Shown here: positions 35,670 to 43,972 of the stretch, in pieces | How the letters are laid out: the number at the start of each line of letters is the position of its first letter | How positions within the stretch are numbered: the stretch's first letter is position 1 | NCBI GenBank assembly: GCA_900314855.1 | Contig: OMWZ01000004.1 | Span: 54,030 to 118,029 of the forward strand | Origin: an uncultured Selenomonadales bacterium | GTDB lineage: Bacteria; Bacillota; Negativicutes; Acidaminococcales; Acidaminococcaceae | Reading direction: 5' to 3' | DNA: 64,000 nt | Translations under genes and position numbers: made by a program | The notes under the pieces: model-generated | What the model was told of the DNA's origin: nothing | What the model saw: the letters and a program-made list of their open reading frames with translations, nothing else | Databases searched by the model: none

Positions 35670-35915
35670 ATGACCTTAGATACGTTGCCTGTCGGCTGGT
35701 GCGGGACCATCTCCGCCGTCCGCGGCGAAGGCGCGCTGCGCAACCGCCTGCTCGACATGGGCCTCATTCCCCACACGCAGGTACAGCTGCAGAAAACCGC
35801 CCCCATGGGCGATCCCATCGAAATCAAAGTCCGGGGGTACGAATTGACGCTGCGCCTGGAAGAAGCGGCGAATATCGTCCTGGCCGACGAAACCGTGCGG
35901 GAAGCAGGGGTGTGA
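35670..35915 (+). CDS. feoA: Ferrous iron transport protein A
   Basis: Small SH3-like cytoplasmic protein of 81 aa that helps FeoB. It has the family pattern LPVGWCGTISAV-x-GEGALRNRLLDMGLIPHTQVQLQKTAPMGDPIEIKVRGYELTLRLEEA. The start at 35670 was chosen for the AAGGAG about 10 nt upstream; a longer frame from 35649 is unlikely. It overlaps nothing and lies one base before feoB, so the two are translated as a coupled pair. No classical Fur box was found upstream. Confidence 0.9.
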   Translation: MTLDTLPVGWCGTISAVRGEGALRNRLLDMGLIPHTQVQLQKTAPMGDPIEIKVRGYELTLRLEEAANIVLADETVREAGV

Positions 35916-35916
35916 C

Positions 35917-37926
35917 ATGATTTTCGCGTTAGCCGGCAACCAGAATTGTGGAAAAACAACGTTGTTCAATGCCCTGACGGGGTCCAACCAGCACGTGGGA
36001 AATTTCCCCGGGGTCACGGTGGACCAGAAAATCGGCGTGGTCCGCGGCACCAAGAACCGCTGTGACGTCGTCGACCTGCCGGGCATCTATTCCCTGCGCC
36101 CGTATACGCAGGAAGAAATCGTGACGAAGGACTTTATCATCCAGGAAAAGCCCGACGCCATCATCAATATCGTCGACGCGACGAATATCGAACGCAACCT
36201 TTACCTGACCCTCCAGCTCCTGGAGCTGCAGGTGCCCACGGTCCTCGCCCTCAACATGATGGACGAGCTGCGGGCCAACGGGGGCACGGTGGAGGTGGAG
36301 AAGCTCAGCGCGGCCCTGGGCATTCCCGTGGTGCCCATCAGCGCCGTGAAGAACGAAGGCGTGGCGGAACTCATCGACCGCGCGCAGGAAGTGGCCCGCG
36401 CCAAGACGCGCCCCAGGGTCACGGACTTTTGCGAAGCCGGTTCGCCGGTGCACCGCGCCATCCACGCCGTCGTCCATTTGATCGAGGACCACGCGGACCG
36501 GCTGGGCATTCCCGCCCGGTTCTGCGCCACGAAGCTGATCGAGGGCGACAGCGGCATGGACGAGCAGCTCGACCTGGACCAGAACGAGAAGGAAATGCTG
36601 GAACACATCATTGTCCAGCTGGAAGAGGAATCAGGCCTGGACCGCAACGCCGCCCTGGCGGACATGCGGTACCGCTTTATCGAAAGCGTCGTCGCCGGGA
36701 CGGTGGTCCACGCCCACGAAAGCAAGGAACACCTGCGCAGCCTCCGCATGGACAGGATCCTGACAGGCCGGTATACGGCCATCCCGGCCTTTCTGGCCAT
36801 CATGGTCCTCGTGTTCTGGCTGACCTTCAGTGTCATCGGGCAGGCCCTGTCGGACCTGCTGGCCGACGGTATCGACGCCCTTGGCGCGTCCGTGGCGGCC
36901 GGCATGGACGCCTACGGCATCAACCCCGTCGTCCACAGCCTGATTACGGACGGTATTTTTTCCGGTGTCGGCACGGTGCTGTCTTTCCTGCCCATCATCG
37001 TGACGCTCTTCTTCTTCCTTTCCGTCCTGGAAGACACGGGCTACATGGCCCGCGTGGCCTTCGTCATGGACCGCCTGCTCCGCAAGATTGGCCTGTCCGG
37101 CCGGAGCATCGTGCCCATGCTGATCGGCTTCGGCTGCACGGTCCCTGCCGTCATGGCGACCCGCACCGTGTCGAGCGACAGGGACCGCAAGATGTCCCTG
37201 CTCCTGATTCCGTTCATGAGTTGTTCCGCCAAGATCCCCGTCTATGGCATCCTCGTCTCGGCCTTTTTCGCGGATTACGCCGCCCTGGCCATGATTATCA
37301 TCTACTGCACGGGCATCCTCATGGCCATTGTCGTGTCCCTGCTCCTGAAGAACACGGCCTTCCGGGGCAAGCCCGTGCCCTTCGTCATGGAACTGCCCAA
37401 CTACCGCTTCCCGTCGGCGAAGAGCGTCGGACTGCTCTTGTGGGAAAAGGCCAGCGGGTTTCTCCAGCGCGCGTTCGGCGTCATTTTCGTCTGCACGTTG
37501 ATCATCTGGTTCCTGGGCACGTTCGACGCCCGTTTCTTCGCCGTGGAAGACAACGCGAAGAGCCTCCTGGCCCTGATCGGGCAGGCCCTTGCTCCCGCCT
37601 TCGGGCCCTTGGGCTTTACGGACTGGCGGGTGGCGACGTCCCTCCTGACAGGCTTTGCCGCCAAGGAAACCGTCGTGTCCACCTTGACCGTCCTGACCAA
37701 CGCCACGCCGGCGACCATGACGACCATCCTGCGGGGAATCTTTACGCCGGCCGCGGCCGCGTCCTTCCTGACCTTTACGCTCCTGTACACCCCGTGCGTC
37801 GCCGCCGTCGCCACCATCCGCCGGGAATTGGATTCGACCCTCGGCGCCTTGGGAGTCGTGGTGGCGCAGTGCGCCATTGCCTGGCTCGCGGCTTTGGGAG
37901 TCTATCACCTGGCCCTGCTGTTCTGA
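35917..37926 (+). CDS. feoB: Ferrous iron transporter FeoB
   Basis: Inner-membrane Fe2+ importer of 669 aa with an N-terminal G domain. GTPase motifs are GNQNCGKTTLFN (G1), the switch region FPGVT, DLPGIYSL (G3), and NMMDEL (G4). The C-terminal half has the two core Gate domains with about eight helices, including MLIGFGCTVPAV and AKETVVSTL, where conserved Cys and Glu residues take part in iron passage. Length is that of the standard FeoB without a long C-terminal FeoC fusion. It leads a transcript that continues into the Cys-rich protein, a sensor kinase and an ANTAR regulator. Confidence 0.96.
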   Translation: MIFALAGNQNCGKTTLFNALTGSNQHVGNFPGVTVDQKIGVVRGTKNRCDVVDLPGIYSLRPYTQEEIVTKDFIIQEKPDAIINIVDATNIERNLYLTLQLLELQVPTVLALNMMDELRANGGTVEVEKLSAALGIPVVPISAVKNEGVAELIDRAQEVARAKTRPRVTDFCEAGSPVHRAIHAVVHLIEDHADRLGIPARFCATKLIEGDSGMDEQLDLDQNEKEMLEHIIVQLEEESGLDRNAALADMRYRFIESVVAGTVVHAHESKEHLRSLRMDRILTGRYTAIPAFLAIMVLVFWLTFSVIGQALSDLLADGIDALGASVAAGMDAYGINPVVHSLITDGIFSGVGTVLSFLPIIVTLFFFLSVLEDTGYMARVAFVMDRLLRKIGLSGRSIVPMLIGFGCTVPAVMATRTVSSDRDRKMSLLLIPFMSCSAKIPVYGILVSAFFADYAALAMIIIYCTGILMAIVVSLLLKNTAFRGKPVPFVMELPNYRFPSAKSVGLLLWEKASGFLQRAFGVIFVCTLIIWFLGTFDARFFAVEDNAKSLLALIGQALAPAFGPLGFTDWRVATSLLTGFAAKETVVSTLTVLTNATPATMTTILRGIFTPAAAASFLTFTLLYTPCVAAVATIRRELDSTLGALGVVVAQCAIAWLAALGVYHLALLF

Positions 37927-37953
37927 GCCGGCCCCTTGTTTTGGAGAATTGCC

Positions 37954-38163
37954 ATGAATCTTTTTGCTTCTTTGAGTACACTGGATTGGATTTTGCTGGG
38001 CATCGTGGCCGTCCTGGCCGCGCTGGCCGTCCGTTCCCTGTTTCGCGGGCCTGACGGCTGTGACAGCGGCTGCGGCGGCTGTCCGTACGCCGGAAACTGC
38101 CAGAAGAAAAAGCCCGCGGCCCCAGGGGCCTCGCCGGTCGGGAAAGGGGAGCCGCGGCCATGA
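37954..38163 (+). CDS. FeoB-associated Cys-rich membrane protein
   Basis: A 69-aa protein with one N-terminal helix (about residues 9-30) and a cysteine motif (CDSGCGGCPYAGNC), typical of the small FeoB-associated family found next to feoB in anaerobes. Its likely role is to help Fe2+ delivery or regulate FeoB. The ATG at 37954 has GGAG upstream. Its stop overlaps the kinase start (ATGA), which ties the iron importer to the two-component genes that follow. Confidence 0.8.
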   Translation: MNLFASLSTLDWILLGIVAVLAALAVRSLFRGPDGCDSGCGGCPYAGNCQKKKPAAPGASPVGKGEPRP

Positions 38164-39602
38164 TCCAGGCACTGACGAAAGAACAGGACCGCATCCTTCG
38201 GTCCATGCAAGTCCTGCTGCCCCTGGCGGCGGATATTGCGCAAGCGAAAATTTCCCTCGTCGTCCCGGTGACGGAACGGGGGGAGGCGCGCAGCCTGCCC
38301 GGGCCTGCCGCCACGGACCACGGCGAAGAGCTCTTTCTCGCCTGGTACGCCCAGGCCGAGCCCCTGACCCGCCTGGAAGATGTCCCGGACACGCCGGCCG
38401 GCACGGCCTTCGTCCCGATCCGCCTGTCCGACGAACCGCTGGCGGTGCACACCCTGGAGAAAGGCGTCGTGACGGAAGGCATGCGGGAATTCATGCTGGG
38501 ACAGTACGCCCGCCTGAAGGCCTATCCGATCTTCGACGCCGCCGGCACCTGTTTCAGCGCCGCTGTCTTTGAAGACCGCGAAGCCGACGTCGTCTTTTGG
38601 GACGCCACGCTGGACTTTCTGCGGTCCCATGTCGGCACGGACTGCAGCGGCCCCTGTTACCGCCGCATGGCCAGTATCGACGGCCTGGTCCTGGTCGACG
38701 GGGCGGACTGCCGGATCCTGGCGGCCAACAACGCGGCCCGTCACATCTACCGGGTCCTGGGCGTGGGCACCCTCGTGGGGCAGCGCACGAACAGTTTGGA
38801 AATCCACTGGAACGGCGTGACGGAAGTGCTTTCCACGGGCGAGGCCTACGAAGAGGAACTGCGCCGCAAGGGCCTGATCCTGGATCTGCGCTTCCTCCCT
38901 ATCGGCGGGACCGGCAGCCGGCCCCGGCAGCTTATCGCCATTATCGAGGACGTGACGCAGCTGCGCCAGAAGGAAGAGGAACTGCGCGTCCAGTCCGCCA
39001 TGATTAAGGAAATCCACCACCGCGTGAAGAACAACCTGCAGACCATTGCGAGCCTCCTGCGGCTGGAACAGCGCCGCGCGTCGGAAGAGGAGACGAAGCT
39101 CGTCCTGAAGGACGCCATCAACCGCATCAGCAGCATTGCCCTCGTCCATGAGTATCTGTCCACGCAGGGCTCGGAAGAGGTCGACATGGCGACCCTGGGA
39201 AAAGAGGTGTTCCGCACGGTCCTGAGCAGCATGGGCAATCCAGAGCTGCGGCTGAAGACGGAATGGAAGGCGGCACCGCTTCGGCTGCCGTCGCAAAAGG
39301 CGGCCAGCCTGTCCCTCGTGTTGAACGAACTGGTGCAGAATTCCCTGGAGCATGGGTTTGAAGGGCGTCGGCAGGGGACTTTGTCCGTGGAACTCTTTGA
39401 AACGCCGGGAAACATCATCCTGCGGGTCCAGGACGACGGCGTGGGACTGCCGAAGGATTTTCAGCCCGGCCGAACCAAGAGCCTGGGACTGAAAATCGTC
39501 CAGACGGTCGTCCAGTCCGATTTGAAAGGCGTGTTTTACCTGCGCGGGCGGACGGGCGGGCGGACCGGGACCGTGTCGGAAGTCCTCCTGCCGCGCGTGT
39601 AG
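38160..39602 (+). CDS. Sensor histidine kinase, HisKA_2 type (PdtaS/EutW-like)
   Basis: Cytoplasmic sensor kinase of 480 aa without clear membrane helices. The N-terminal half looks like the H_kinase_N/GAF-type sensor of PdtaS (residues 1-165), followed by a PAS-like segment (about 170-260). The phosphoacceptor is in IHHRVKNNLQTIASLL (His286/His287), the ATPase core in ELVQNSLEHGFEG and DDGVGLP. This kinase type partners ANTAR regulators, and the ANTAR gene follows 101 bp downstream. It overlaps the feoB-associated gene (ATGA), so it belongs to the same transcript as feoAB. What it senses is unknown; iron or nitrogen status are both open. Confidence 0.87.
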   Translation: MIQALTKEQDRILRSMQVLLPLAADIAQAKISLVVPVTERGEARSLPGPAATDHGEELFLAWYAQAEPLTRLEDVPDTPAGTAFVPIRLSDEPLAVHTLEKGVVTEGMREFMLGQYARLKAYPIFDAAGTCFSAAVFEDREADVVFWDATLDFLRSHVGTDCSGPCYRRMASIDGLVLVDGADCRILAANNAARHIYRVLGVGTLVGQRTNSLEIHWNGVTEVLSTGEAYEEELRRKGLILDLRFLPIGGTGSRPRQLIAIIEDVTQLRQKEEELRVQSAMIKEIHHRVKNNLQTIASLLRLEQRRASEEETKLVLKDAINRISSIALVHEYLSTQGSEEVDMATLGKEVFRTVLSSMGNPELRLKTEWKAAPLRLPSQKAASLSLVLNELVQNSLEHGFEGRRQGTLSVELFETPGNIILRVQDDGVGLPKDFQPGRTKSLGLKIVQTVVQSDLKGVFYLRGRTGGRTGTVSEVLLPRV

Positions 39603-39703
39603 GGACGGGCAGGCCGCCGGCAGGACGAGGGGCCGCGGGAAAGGCCGCCTCCTGCCGCGGGCTGGGGAAAAGAAAAGGAAACGGAAAAGGGAAAGGAACC
39701 AAC

Positions 39704-40342
39704 GTGAAACAATTACGGATTTTAGTCGTAGATGATGAAGCGATTTTGCGGCTCGACCTGAGTGAAATGCTGGCCGAACGGGGGCACGACGTGGTCGGGG
39801 AGGCGGATAACGGGGCCGACGCGGTGCGGCTGGCCCGGGAACTCCATCCCGATCTGGTCCTGATGGATGTGAAGATGCCCGGCATGTCGGGTCTGGAAGC
39901 GGCGAAACTCATCGGCGGGGAACAGTTGGCGCCGGTGCTGCTGCTGACGGCGTACAGTCAGCGGGACGTGGTCGAGCAGGCTGCCGATTCGGGCGTCATG
40001 GCCTATCTGGTCAAGCCCATCCGCGAAGAAGAGCTGACGCCGGCCCTCGAGGTCGCCATGACCCGCTGGGAGTCGTACCGGAGCCTGGCGCGGGAACTGG
40101 ACAAGGCGAAGGACGACCTGGAAACGCGGAAACTGCTGGACCGTGCCAAGGGAGTCCTGATGGACCAGCACGGATTTTCGGAACGGGACGCGTTCGAAGC
40201 CATGCAGAAGCTGAGCATGGACCGGCGCCTGTCCCTGAAGGCGGTGGCCCAGGCGGTCCTGGCCGCCGCGGAAATCCGAGGCAAGGGCGGGAACGGCAAG
40301 GGTGTCAACCCCGGCGGCAGCGGAAGCCGCCGGCGGAAATGA
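39704..40342 (+). CDS. ANTAR-domain response regulator (PdtaR/EutV-like)
   Basis: Response regulator of 212 aa that acts on RNA. The receiver domain (1-120) has acidic DDE at 10-12, Asp55 as phosphoacceptor in LMDVKMPG, Thr in LLTAY and Lys in VKPI. A linker coiled coil leads to an ANTAR domain (about 140-190: RKLLDRAKGVLMDQHGFSERDAF), which binds hairpin RNAs and prevents transcription termination. A basic Gly/Arg-rich tail follows. The GGAAAGGAACC ribosome-binding site is strong. The partner kinase lies upstream. The likely regulated leaders should contain terminators; the glnN leader terminator is one candidate. Confidence 0.92.
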   Translation: MKQLRILVVDDEAILRLDLSEMLAERGHDVVGEADNGADAVRLARELHPDLVLMDVKMPGMSGLEAAKLIGGEQLAPVLLLTAYSQRDVVEQAADSGVMAYLVKPIREEELTPALEVAMTRWESYRSLARELDKAKDDLETRKLLDRAKGVLMDQHGFSERDAFEAMQKLSMDRRLSLKAVAQAVLAAAEIRGKGGNGKGVNPGGSGSRRRK

Positions 40343-40394
40343 GCGGCGACCGGCAAAACCAGACGCCAATAGACACGGGACACGCAAAAAGAAG

Positions 40395-40432
40395 GGCCAC
40401 ACCGGGCGGCAAAGCCGGTGTGGCCGTTTCTT
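40395..40432 (+). terminator. Terminator of the feo-kinase-ANTAR unit
   Basis: GGCCACACCGG pairs with CCGGTGTGGCC around a nine-base loop, followed by GTTTCTTT. Confidence 0.8.
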
Positions 40433-40540
40433 TGAGAGAGATGTCTCCCAGACTACTCTTCAATTATAGGAAACTGCCGGAGGGGTATTGGCAGTATGCT
40501 GGCAATCGTATCGCGGCTTCCCGAAAGCCGCGTTCCGGCC
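40433..40540. other. Unassigned intergenic sequence with short hairpins
   Basis: Contains AACTGCC paired with GGCAGT (about 40469-40495) and CGCGGCTT paired with AAGCCGCG (about 40512-40532), which could form structured RNA on either strand. No promoter was found that would clearly make it a small RNA gene. Confidence 0.35.
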
Positions 40541-40627
40541 CTATTTCACATAGACATTACCGATGGCCAGGGCGGCAGACACCGCCATGGAGACGGACAG
40601 GAGGATGGCCGTTGCTTTTCGCTTCAT
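40541..40627 (-). CDS. Candidate 28-aa small membrane or leader peptide
   Basis: A short reading frame that starts MKRKATAILLSVSMAVSA and ends GNVYVK. It looks like a signal peptide or tiny membrane protein. An extended -10 (TGGTATACT) lies about 67 bp upstream on the same strand (40694-40699), but the ribosome-binding site is poor. It may be a remnant or a real microprotein. Codons are consistent with the host. Confidence 0.35.
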   Translation of the reverse strand: MKRKATAILLSVSMAVSAALAIGNVYVK

Positions 40628-40820
40628 GAACCCCAAGGAAATTACCTTCTTCCACTTCCAGATTGTTTTGTGTATGCTTCTCGATATGTCCAGTATACCA
40701 CTGCCGGGGGAGAAAAGTTTGACGCGTCTGTTAACCGTTTGTGAGGAATATGTGAACTAAGGCAGGCCGCGGTTTTTCCGGCCCGCCCTGCCGCCCCGCG
40801 CGGTACGGGGCGGCGGCTCA
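40628..40820. other. Intergenic region with minus-strand promoter-like element
   Basis: Holds the TATACT -10 on the minus strand at 40694-40699 and moderately AT-rich sequence; no larger gene seen. Confidence 0.4.
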
Positions 40821-40823
40821 CGC

Positions 40824-40851
40824 AAAAAGCCCGCGGAATCTTCTGCGGGCT
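40824..40851 (-). terminator. kor operon terminator
   Basis: AGCCCGC pairs with GCGGGCT; on the minus strand the stem is followed by TTTTT. It lies 70 bp past the korC stop codon. Confidence 0.75.
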
Positions 40852-40920
40852 CTCTTGTTTCACGGGAAACAGGGGCGGCGGGGAACAGGGTCCTCCGGCC
40901 GCGTCCCGTCGTGCTTCCCG

Positions 40921-41466
40921 TTATTTTTTGTAATTGCGGACCAAGTCCATACCGGCCTTCAGGGCTTTCTTGTTGGCTTCTTCCGTTCCCTTGGGAACGC
41001 GGCCCAGGACAGCGTTGACAATGGATTCGTCGGATACGCAGTGCGTCAGGGCGACGATGGCGCCGAGGGCGACGATGTTGGCGAACAAGGTCTTGCCGCA
41101 TTCGTTGACGGCCGTGTGGGTAATGGGCAGGTCATAGCGTTCCTTGTGCTTGCCCGGCAGGTCCTTGACGAAGAGGCTGTCCGTGATGACGACCGTATTC
41201 TCGTCGCAGTCCGCCGTGTATTTGTTGGCCGCTTCCTGGCTCATGGCGAGGAGCACGTCGGGGCAGACGACGCGGTTGAACCAGATCTTGTCGTCGGAAA
41301 TGATGCAGTCGGCCTTGGAGGAGCCGCCGCGGGCTTCCGGCCCGTAGGACTGGGATTGGACGGCTTCCTTGTTATCTTCGATGGCCGCTTCGGCCAGGAT
41401 AATGGCGGCCGTGATCAGGCCCTGGCCGCCCGTGCCGGCAAAACGGAAATTATGTCTCATGGTCAT
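40921..41466 (-). CDS. korC: 2-oxoacid:ferredoxin oxidoreductase, gamma subunit
   Basis: Gamma subunit (181 aa) of a four-subunit 2-oxoacid:ferredoxin oxidoreductase that converts a 2-oxoacid (probably 2-oxoglutarate) and CoA to acyl-CoA, CO2 and reduced ferredoxin. It starts with RFAGTGGQGLITAA, the nucleotide or CoA-binding region of this subunit. The SQSYGPEARGG segment is also diagnostic. The ATG overlaps the korB stop (ATGA), a tight translational coupling. A second possible start two codons later (ATG at 41460) cannot be excluded. It is the last gene of the operon. Confidence 0.92.
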   Translation of the reverse strand: MTMRHNFRFAGTGGQGLITAAIILAEAAIEDNKEAVQSQSYGPEARGGSSKADCIISDDKIWFNRVVCPDVLLAMSQEAANKYTADCDENTVVITDSLFVKDLPGKHKERYDLPITHTAVNECGKTLFANIVALGAIVALTHCVSDESIVNAVLGRVPKGTEEANKKALKAGMDLVRNYKK

Positions 41467-42305
41467 TTACCTCCCTGTGCCCGTTTGATGAGTTCATCGT
41501 ACGCTTCGGTGTATTCCTGGACATCATTGTTTTCGTAGAGGACGCCGATGGGGAATTTGCCGTCCGCGAGGGCTTTGGCACGGGTTTCGTCGTCCATGCG
41601 GTTCCAGGCGCCGATCATGACGCCGTGGTCGCGCTGCCATTCGATCATCTTCGGGGCCGAGCCGATCTTGTTCTGGCGGCCGAAGTTCGTCGGGCAGCCC
41701 GTGACGCATTCGACGATGGAAAAGCCTTTGTGCTCGATGGCCTTGGCGATGACGTCGACCATGTTCTGCACATGGAACGTCGTGGAGCGGGCTACGAAGG
41801 TGGCGCCGGCCGCCTTGGCCAGGTCCAGCAGGTTGAAGGCCGGTTCGATAGTCAGGTAGGGAGCCGTCGTCGCCTTCGATCCCTTGGGGGTCAGGGGCGA
41901 GTACTGGCCGCCGGTCATGCCGTAAATGCTGTTGTTGTAGACAATGAGGGTCAAGTCGATGTTGCGGCGTGCCGCGTGGATCAGGTGGTTGCCGCCGATG
42001 GCCGCCGCGTCGCCGTCACCCGAGGGGACGATGACCTTCAGCTTCGGATTGGCCATTTTCAGGCCGCTCGCAATCGGCAGGGCACGGCCGTGCAAGGTGT
42101 TCGCCGTGTTGAAATCCAGGTAGCCCGACGCGCGGCTGGAGCAGCCGATGCCGGAAATGACGGCTACCTCGTCTTTGGAGAGACCCAGTTTATCGACCGC
42201 TTTGACAATGGCGCCGGTAATGATTCCGTGGCCACAGCCGGGGCACCAGATGTGGGGCAGGCGGCCCGGACGGAAATATTTTTCCAGAAGTTGTTCCATT
42301 CCCAT
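41463..42305 (-). CDS. korB: 2-oxoacid:ferredoxin oxidoreductase, beta subunit (thiamine diphosphate binding)
   Basis: Catalytic beta subunit of 280 aa. The TPP region carries WCPGCGHG at the start (a CxxC that binds an iron-sulfur cluster or forms the active site), SGIGCSSRASGYLD, VPSGDGDAAAIGGNH and NNSIYGMTGGQ. The ThDP motif GDGDAAAIGGNHLIHA(A) with Mg2+ ligands is intact. Together with korA, korC and korD it makes the complete oxidoreductase. The start at 42305 has AAAGGAG 9 nt upstream. Confidence 0.95.
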   Translation of the reverse strand: MGMEQLLEKYFRPGRLPHIWCPGCGHGIITGAIVKAVDKLGLSKDEVAVISGIGCSSRASGYLDFNTANTLHGRALPIASGLKMANPKLKVIVPSGDGDAAAIGGNHLIHAARRNIDLTLIVYNNSIYGMTGGQYSPLTPKGSKATTAPYLTIEPAFNLLDLAKAAGATFVARSTTFHVQNMVDVIAKAIEHKGFSIVECVTGCPTNFGRQNKIGSAPKMIEWQRDHGVMIGAWNRMDDETRAKALADGKFPIGVLYENNDVQEYTEAYDELIKRAQGGK

Positions 42306-42324
42306 GGTGATATGCTCCTTTCCC

Positions 42325-43464
42325 TTAACGGCCCAAATGTTTCTTCAGCTCGTCCAGCAGCTGTTTCGGCGCCGCCGAGGAGTTGTCGTACTTGCCGTAC
42401 AGCCAGACCGGGCACTTGCCGGCGACGACGCGTTCCACTTCCAGTACGTACTGGCCGTAGTTCAGTTCGTGCACCAGGATGCCCTGGACGCGGGAGGCCA
42501 GTTCCTGTACCTGTTTTTCCGGGAAGGGCCAGAGCGTGATGGCGCGGAAGAGGCCTACCTTGAGGCCTTCCTTGCGGGCCATGTCGACCGTATCGTAGGC
42601 CGTCCGGGCGGCGCCGCCGAAGGACACGATGACGTAGTCCGCGTCGTCGGTCTTGTAATTTTCAAAGGTGACGATGTCGTCCAGGTTCTTGTAGATTTTG
42701 TCGTGAAGCCGGTTCAGGGACTGGAGCGTCGCGTCGGGCGTGCCCTTCGGGAAGCCCGTCTCGTCGTGGATCAGGCCCGTCACGTGCCAGCGGTAGCCGC
42801 TGCCGAAGTCCGCCATGGGCGGTACCAGGTCGTCGCCCTTCGTGCCGTAGGCCAGGTAGTCTTCCGGCGCGCAGTCCGGCCGCTTGCGGTCTACGGTCTC
42901 GATGGTGCTGTAATCGTCGGGGAGTTCAATCTTTTCCCGCATATGGCCCACGACTTCGTCCATGAGGATGATGACGGGGACACGGTATTTTTCCGCCAGG
43001 TTGACGGCGCGGATGGTCAGCCAGAAGCACTCCGGCACGGAGACGGGGCTGACGACGATGACCCAGTGGTCGCCGTGGGTGCCCCAGCGGGTCATCATGA
43101 CCTCGCCCTGGGCCGGGCTCGTGGGCTGACCCGTCGCCGGGCCTACACGCTGCACGTCGACGACGACGATGGGGATTTCCGCCGTGCAGGCGAGACCAAG
43201 CAGTTCCTGTTTCAGGGAGAACCCCGGGCCGCTCGTGGCGGTCATGGCCTTTTTGCCGCCCATGGAAGCGCCGATGACCGCGCCGATGCCGGCCAGTTCG
43301 TCTTCGGTCTGCATGAATTTGCCGCCGACCTGGGGCAGGCGGGCCGCCAATTGTTCCGCAATTTCAGTAGAAGGGGTGATGGGGTAACCGCCGTAGAACT
43401 TCACGCCGGCCGCGATAGCGCCCTCCACTACTGCCTGGTTGCCTTGTAACAACTTGATGGACAT
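42325..43464 (-). CDS. korA: 2-oxoacid:ferredoxin oxidoreductase, alpha subunit
   Basis: Alpha subunit of 379 aa with the other part of the TPP-binding fold. It begins SIKLLQGNQAVVEGAIAAGVKFYGGYPITPSTEIAE, the standard start of this subunit, and continues with GASMGGKKAMTATSGPGFSL and QPTSPAQGEVMMTRWG. The GTG at 43471-43473 is also in frame, but AAGGAG lies 8 nt before the ATG at 43464, so that ATG is preferred. A 2-oxoglutarate preference is likely in a glutamate-type fermenter, but the substrate is not proven by sequence. Confidence 0.94.
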   Translation of the reverse strand: MSIKLLQGNQAVVEGAIAAGVKFYGGYPITPSTEIAEQLAARLPQVGGKFMQTEDELAGIGAVIGASMGGKKAMTATSGPGFSLKQELLGLACTAEIPIVVVDVQRVGPATGQPTSPAQGEVMMTRWGTHGDHWVIVVSPVSVPECFWLTIRAVNLAEKYRVPVIILMDEVVGHMREKIELPDDYSTIETVDRKRPDCAPEDYLAYGTKGDDLVPPMADFGSGYRWHVTGLIHDETGFPKGTPDATLQSLNRLHDKIYKNLDDIVTFENYKTDDADYVIVSFGGAARTAYDTVDMARKEGLKVGLFRAITLWPFPEKQVQELASRVQGILVHELNYGQYVLEVERVVAGKCPVWLYGKYDNSSAAPKQLLDELKKHLGR

Positions 43465-43479
43465 GTTTTTCACTCCTTC

Positions 43480-43671
43480 TCACTTGTCTTTTTCCACGAA
43501 GATGGCGTAGTCCGGGCAGCGCAGTTCACACTGGCCGCACTGGATGCAGTCGTCTTCCTTGCCGGGGATAATGGCGCATTTGCCGACTTCTGTGATTTCC
43601 AATACTTTTTTCGGGCAGAAGTTGGCGCAGATGCCACAGCCTTTGCACCGTTTCGACACGAGTTTCAGCAT
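43480..43671 (-). CDS. korD: 2-oxoacid:ferredoxin oxidoreductase, ferredoxin-like delta subunit
   Basis: A 63-aa protein with two 4Fe-4S binding motifs: CKGCGICANFCPKKV and CIQCGQCELRCPDYA. It relays electrons from the TPP site to ferredoxin. It is the first gene of the korDABC operon, with 15 bp before korA. A GGAGG ribosome-binding site precedes its ATG. Confidence 0.94.
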   Translation of the reverse strand: MLKLVSKRCKGCGICANFCPKKVLEITEVGKCAIIPGKEDDCIQCGQCELRCPDYAIFVEKDK

Positions 43672-43758
43672 ACGAACATACCTCCTTAGAATCCATCATC
43701 CTTTGTCCCTTGGATGGACATGCCGAAAGAAGCGGGCCTTGCCCACTTTCGCTACTTT

Positions 43759-43764
43759 ATTATA
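43759..43764 (-). promoter_or_regulatory. kor operon -10 element
   Basis: TATAAT on the minus strand, with a TTTTCA-like -35 at 17 bp. It lies 88 bp before korD. Confidence 0.55.
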
Positions 43765-43798
43765 CCGTATCTGTCTGACAATGAAAAGGACTAACCCC

Positions 43799-43900
43799 CG
43801 ACCGGTCGAAATTCGCGCCCTGCCGGTTTGTTGTCGGTCCTGCCGGGTCGTTGGCGGGCAGCCGGACCGGTCCCTTGTCCGGAAAAGGGACTGGCCAGTC
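43799..43900. promoter_or_regulatory. Three palindromes between divergent kor operon and TetR gene
   Basis: CGACCGGTCG (43799-43808) and GGACCGGTCC (43864-43873) share the core GACCGGTC and are 65 bp apart. A third, GACTGGCCAGTC (43889-43900), is a perfect 12-bp palindrome that lies near the TetR gene promoter. They are candidates for TetR-family operator sites controlling both directions. Confidence 0.5.
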
Positions 43901-43972
43901 TATACAGGCGGGGGATTTTACGGTATAATGAAACGTTAAAAGAAGGCGCGATGGGCGCAAGGGAGGAAAAGC

